A DNA stretch of 5,469 bases from Chlamydiales bacterium. Its GTDB lineage: Bacteria; Chlamydiota; Chlamydiia; Chlamydiales; JAACFD01. Under the pieces are notes generated by a model. It saw only the letters and a list, made by a program, of their open reading frames with translations, had not been told where the DNA came from and did not search any database. The DNA lies in NCBI GenBank assembly GCA_009937555.1, contig JAACFD010000147.1:1-5469 (forward strand). Reading direction: 5' to 3'. How positions within the stretch are numbered: the stretch's first letter is position 1; each line of letters begins with the position of its first letter. The position numbers and the translations under genes are program-made. Below, one piece after another: positions 5,433 to 5,469 of this stretch.

Positions 5433-5469
5433 AATATAAAACATAGGCACAAGATAGTAATTAGGTTAA

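Larger units (their letters stand above)
4999..5469. other. Non-coding stretch with several inverted repeats, no supported protein gene
   Basis: This right-hand stretch has stops in all frames at short intervals. Only tiny frames exist: 24 codons plus strand at 5208-5282, 18 codons minus strand at 5239-5295, and a 27-codon minus frame open at the right edge (5384-5467). None has a convincing ribosome binding site. The left part (5081-5124) carries A-tracts of 7, 7 and 9 bases. The middle (5143-5278) is richer in G/C and strongly self-complementary. The right part is AT-rich with a terminator-like hairpin. Confidence 0.6.

Noticed and set aside
5384..5467. 27-codon minus-strand frame open at the right edge, as the tail of a neighbouring gene
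   Set aside because: It is too short and too AT-driven to tell from chance without sequence to the right.
1..5469. CRISPR array, tRNA, rRNA or insertion sequence
   Set aside because: No regularly spaced repeats, no tRNA T-arm signature, no rRNA-like segment and no transposase or terminal inverted repeats with target duplication could be seen.

Overview
The window is AT-rich and gene-dense, with bacterial-style ribosome binding sites. It mixes ordinary metabolic enzymes with orphan proteins and a eukaryote-type SET-domain protein. This suggests a host-associated or intracellular bacterium, of the kind seen among Chlamydiae and Legionellales. That is inference: nothing here, such as an rRNA or a marker protein, fixes the taxon.

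Layout from left to right. (1) Positions 1-1090, minus strand: the N-terminal 363 codons of a large, mostly hydrophilic protein of unknown family that runs off the left edge. (2) 1091-1349: a divergent intergenic region with a nested palindrome, an 11-codon in-frame mini-ORF and a weak plus-strand promoter. (3) 1350-2036, plus: a cyclase/kynurenine-formamidase-like metal hydrolase. (4) 2029-2763, plus: the C-terminal part of a class I/II PLP aminotransferase that has lost its N-terminal part. It abuts the cyclase gene at an A7 tract, where one base separates the two frames. (5) 2760-3260, minus: a small basic, cysteine-rich orphan protein with a strong ribosome binding site. (6) 3261-3486: a divergent regulatory region with a TATAAT box. 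(7) 3487-4101, plus: a SET-domain protein lysine methyltransferase resembling the chlamydial NUE type. (8) 4098-4982, minus: an aldo/keto reductase with an intact catalytic tetrad; its start is set by a strong Shine-Dalgarno sequence. (9) 4983-5469: no convincing protein gene, but a run of inverted repeats and three consecutive hairpins that could be a structured RNA.

Orientation changes at almost every gene and no multi-gene operon is evident, so the genes do not form one pathway. The cyclase and aminotransferase remnant may once have been neighbours in an amino-acid-type pathway. The orphan and SET genes are divergent and share one upstream region, so they could be co-regulated. Both convergent gene pairs overlap by exactly four bases, on the palindromes TTAA and CTAG, which leaves no room for terminators between the genes.

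The most noteworthy items are the SET methyltransferase with its divergent orphan neighbour, the cyclase/aminotransferase junction at the A7 tract, and the structured non-coding block at 5143-5278.
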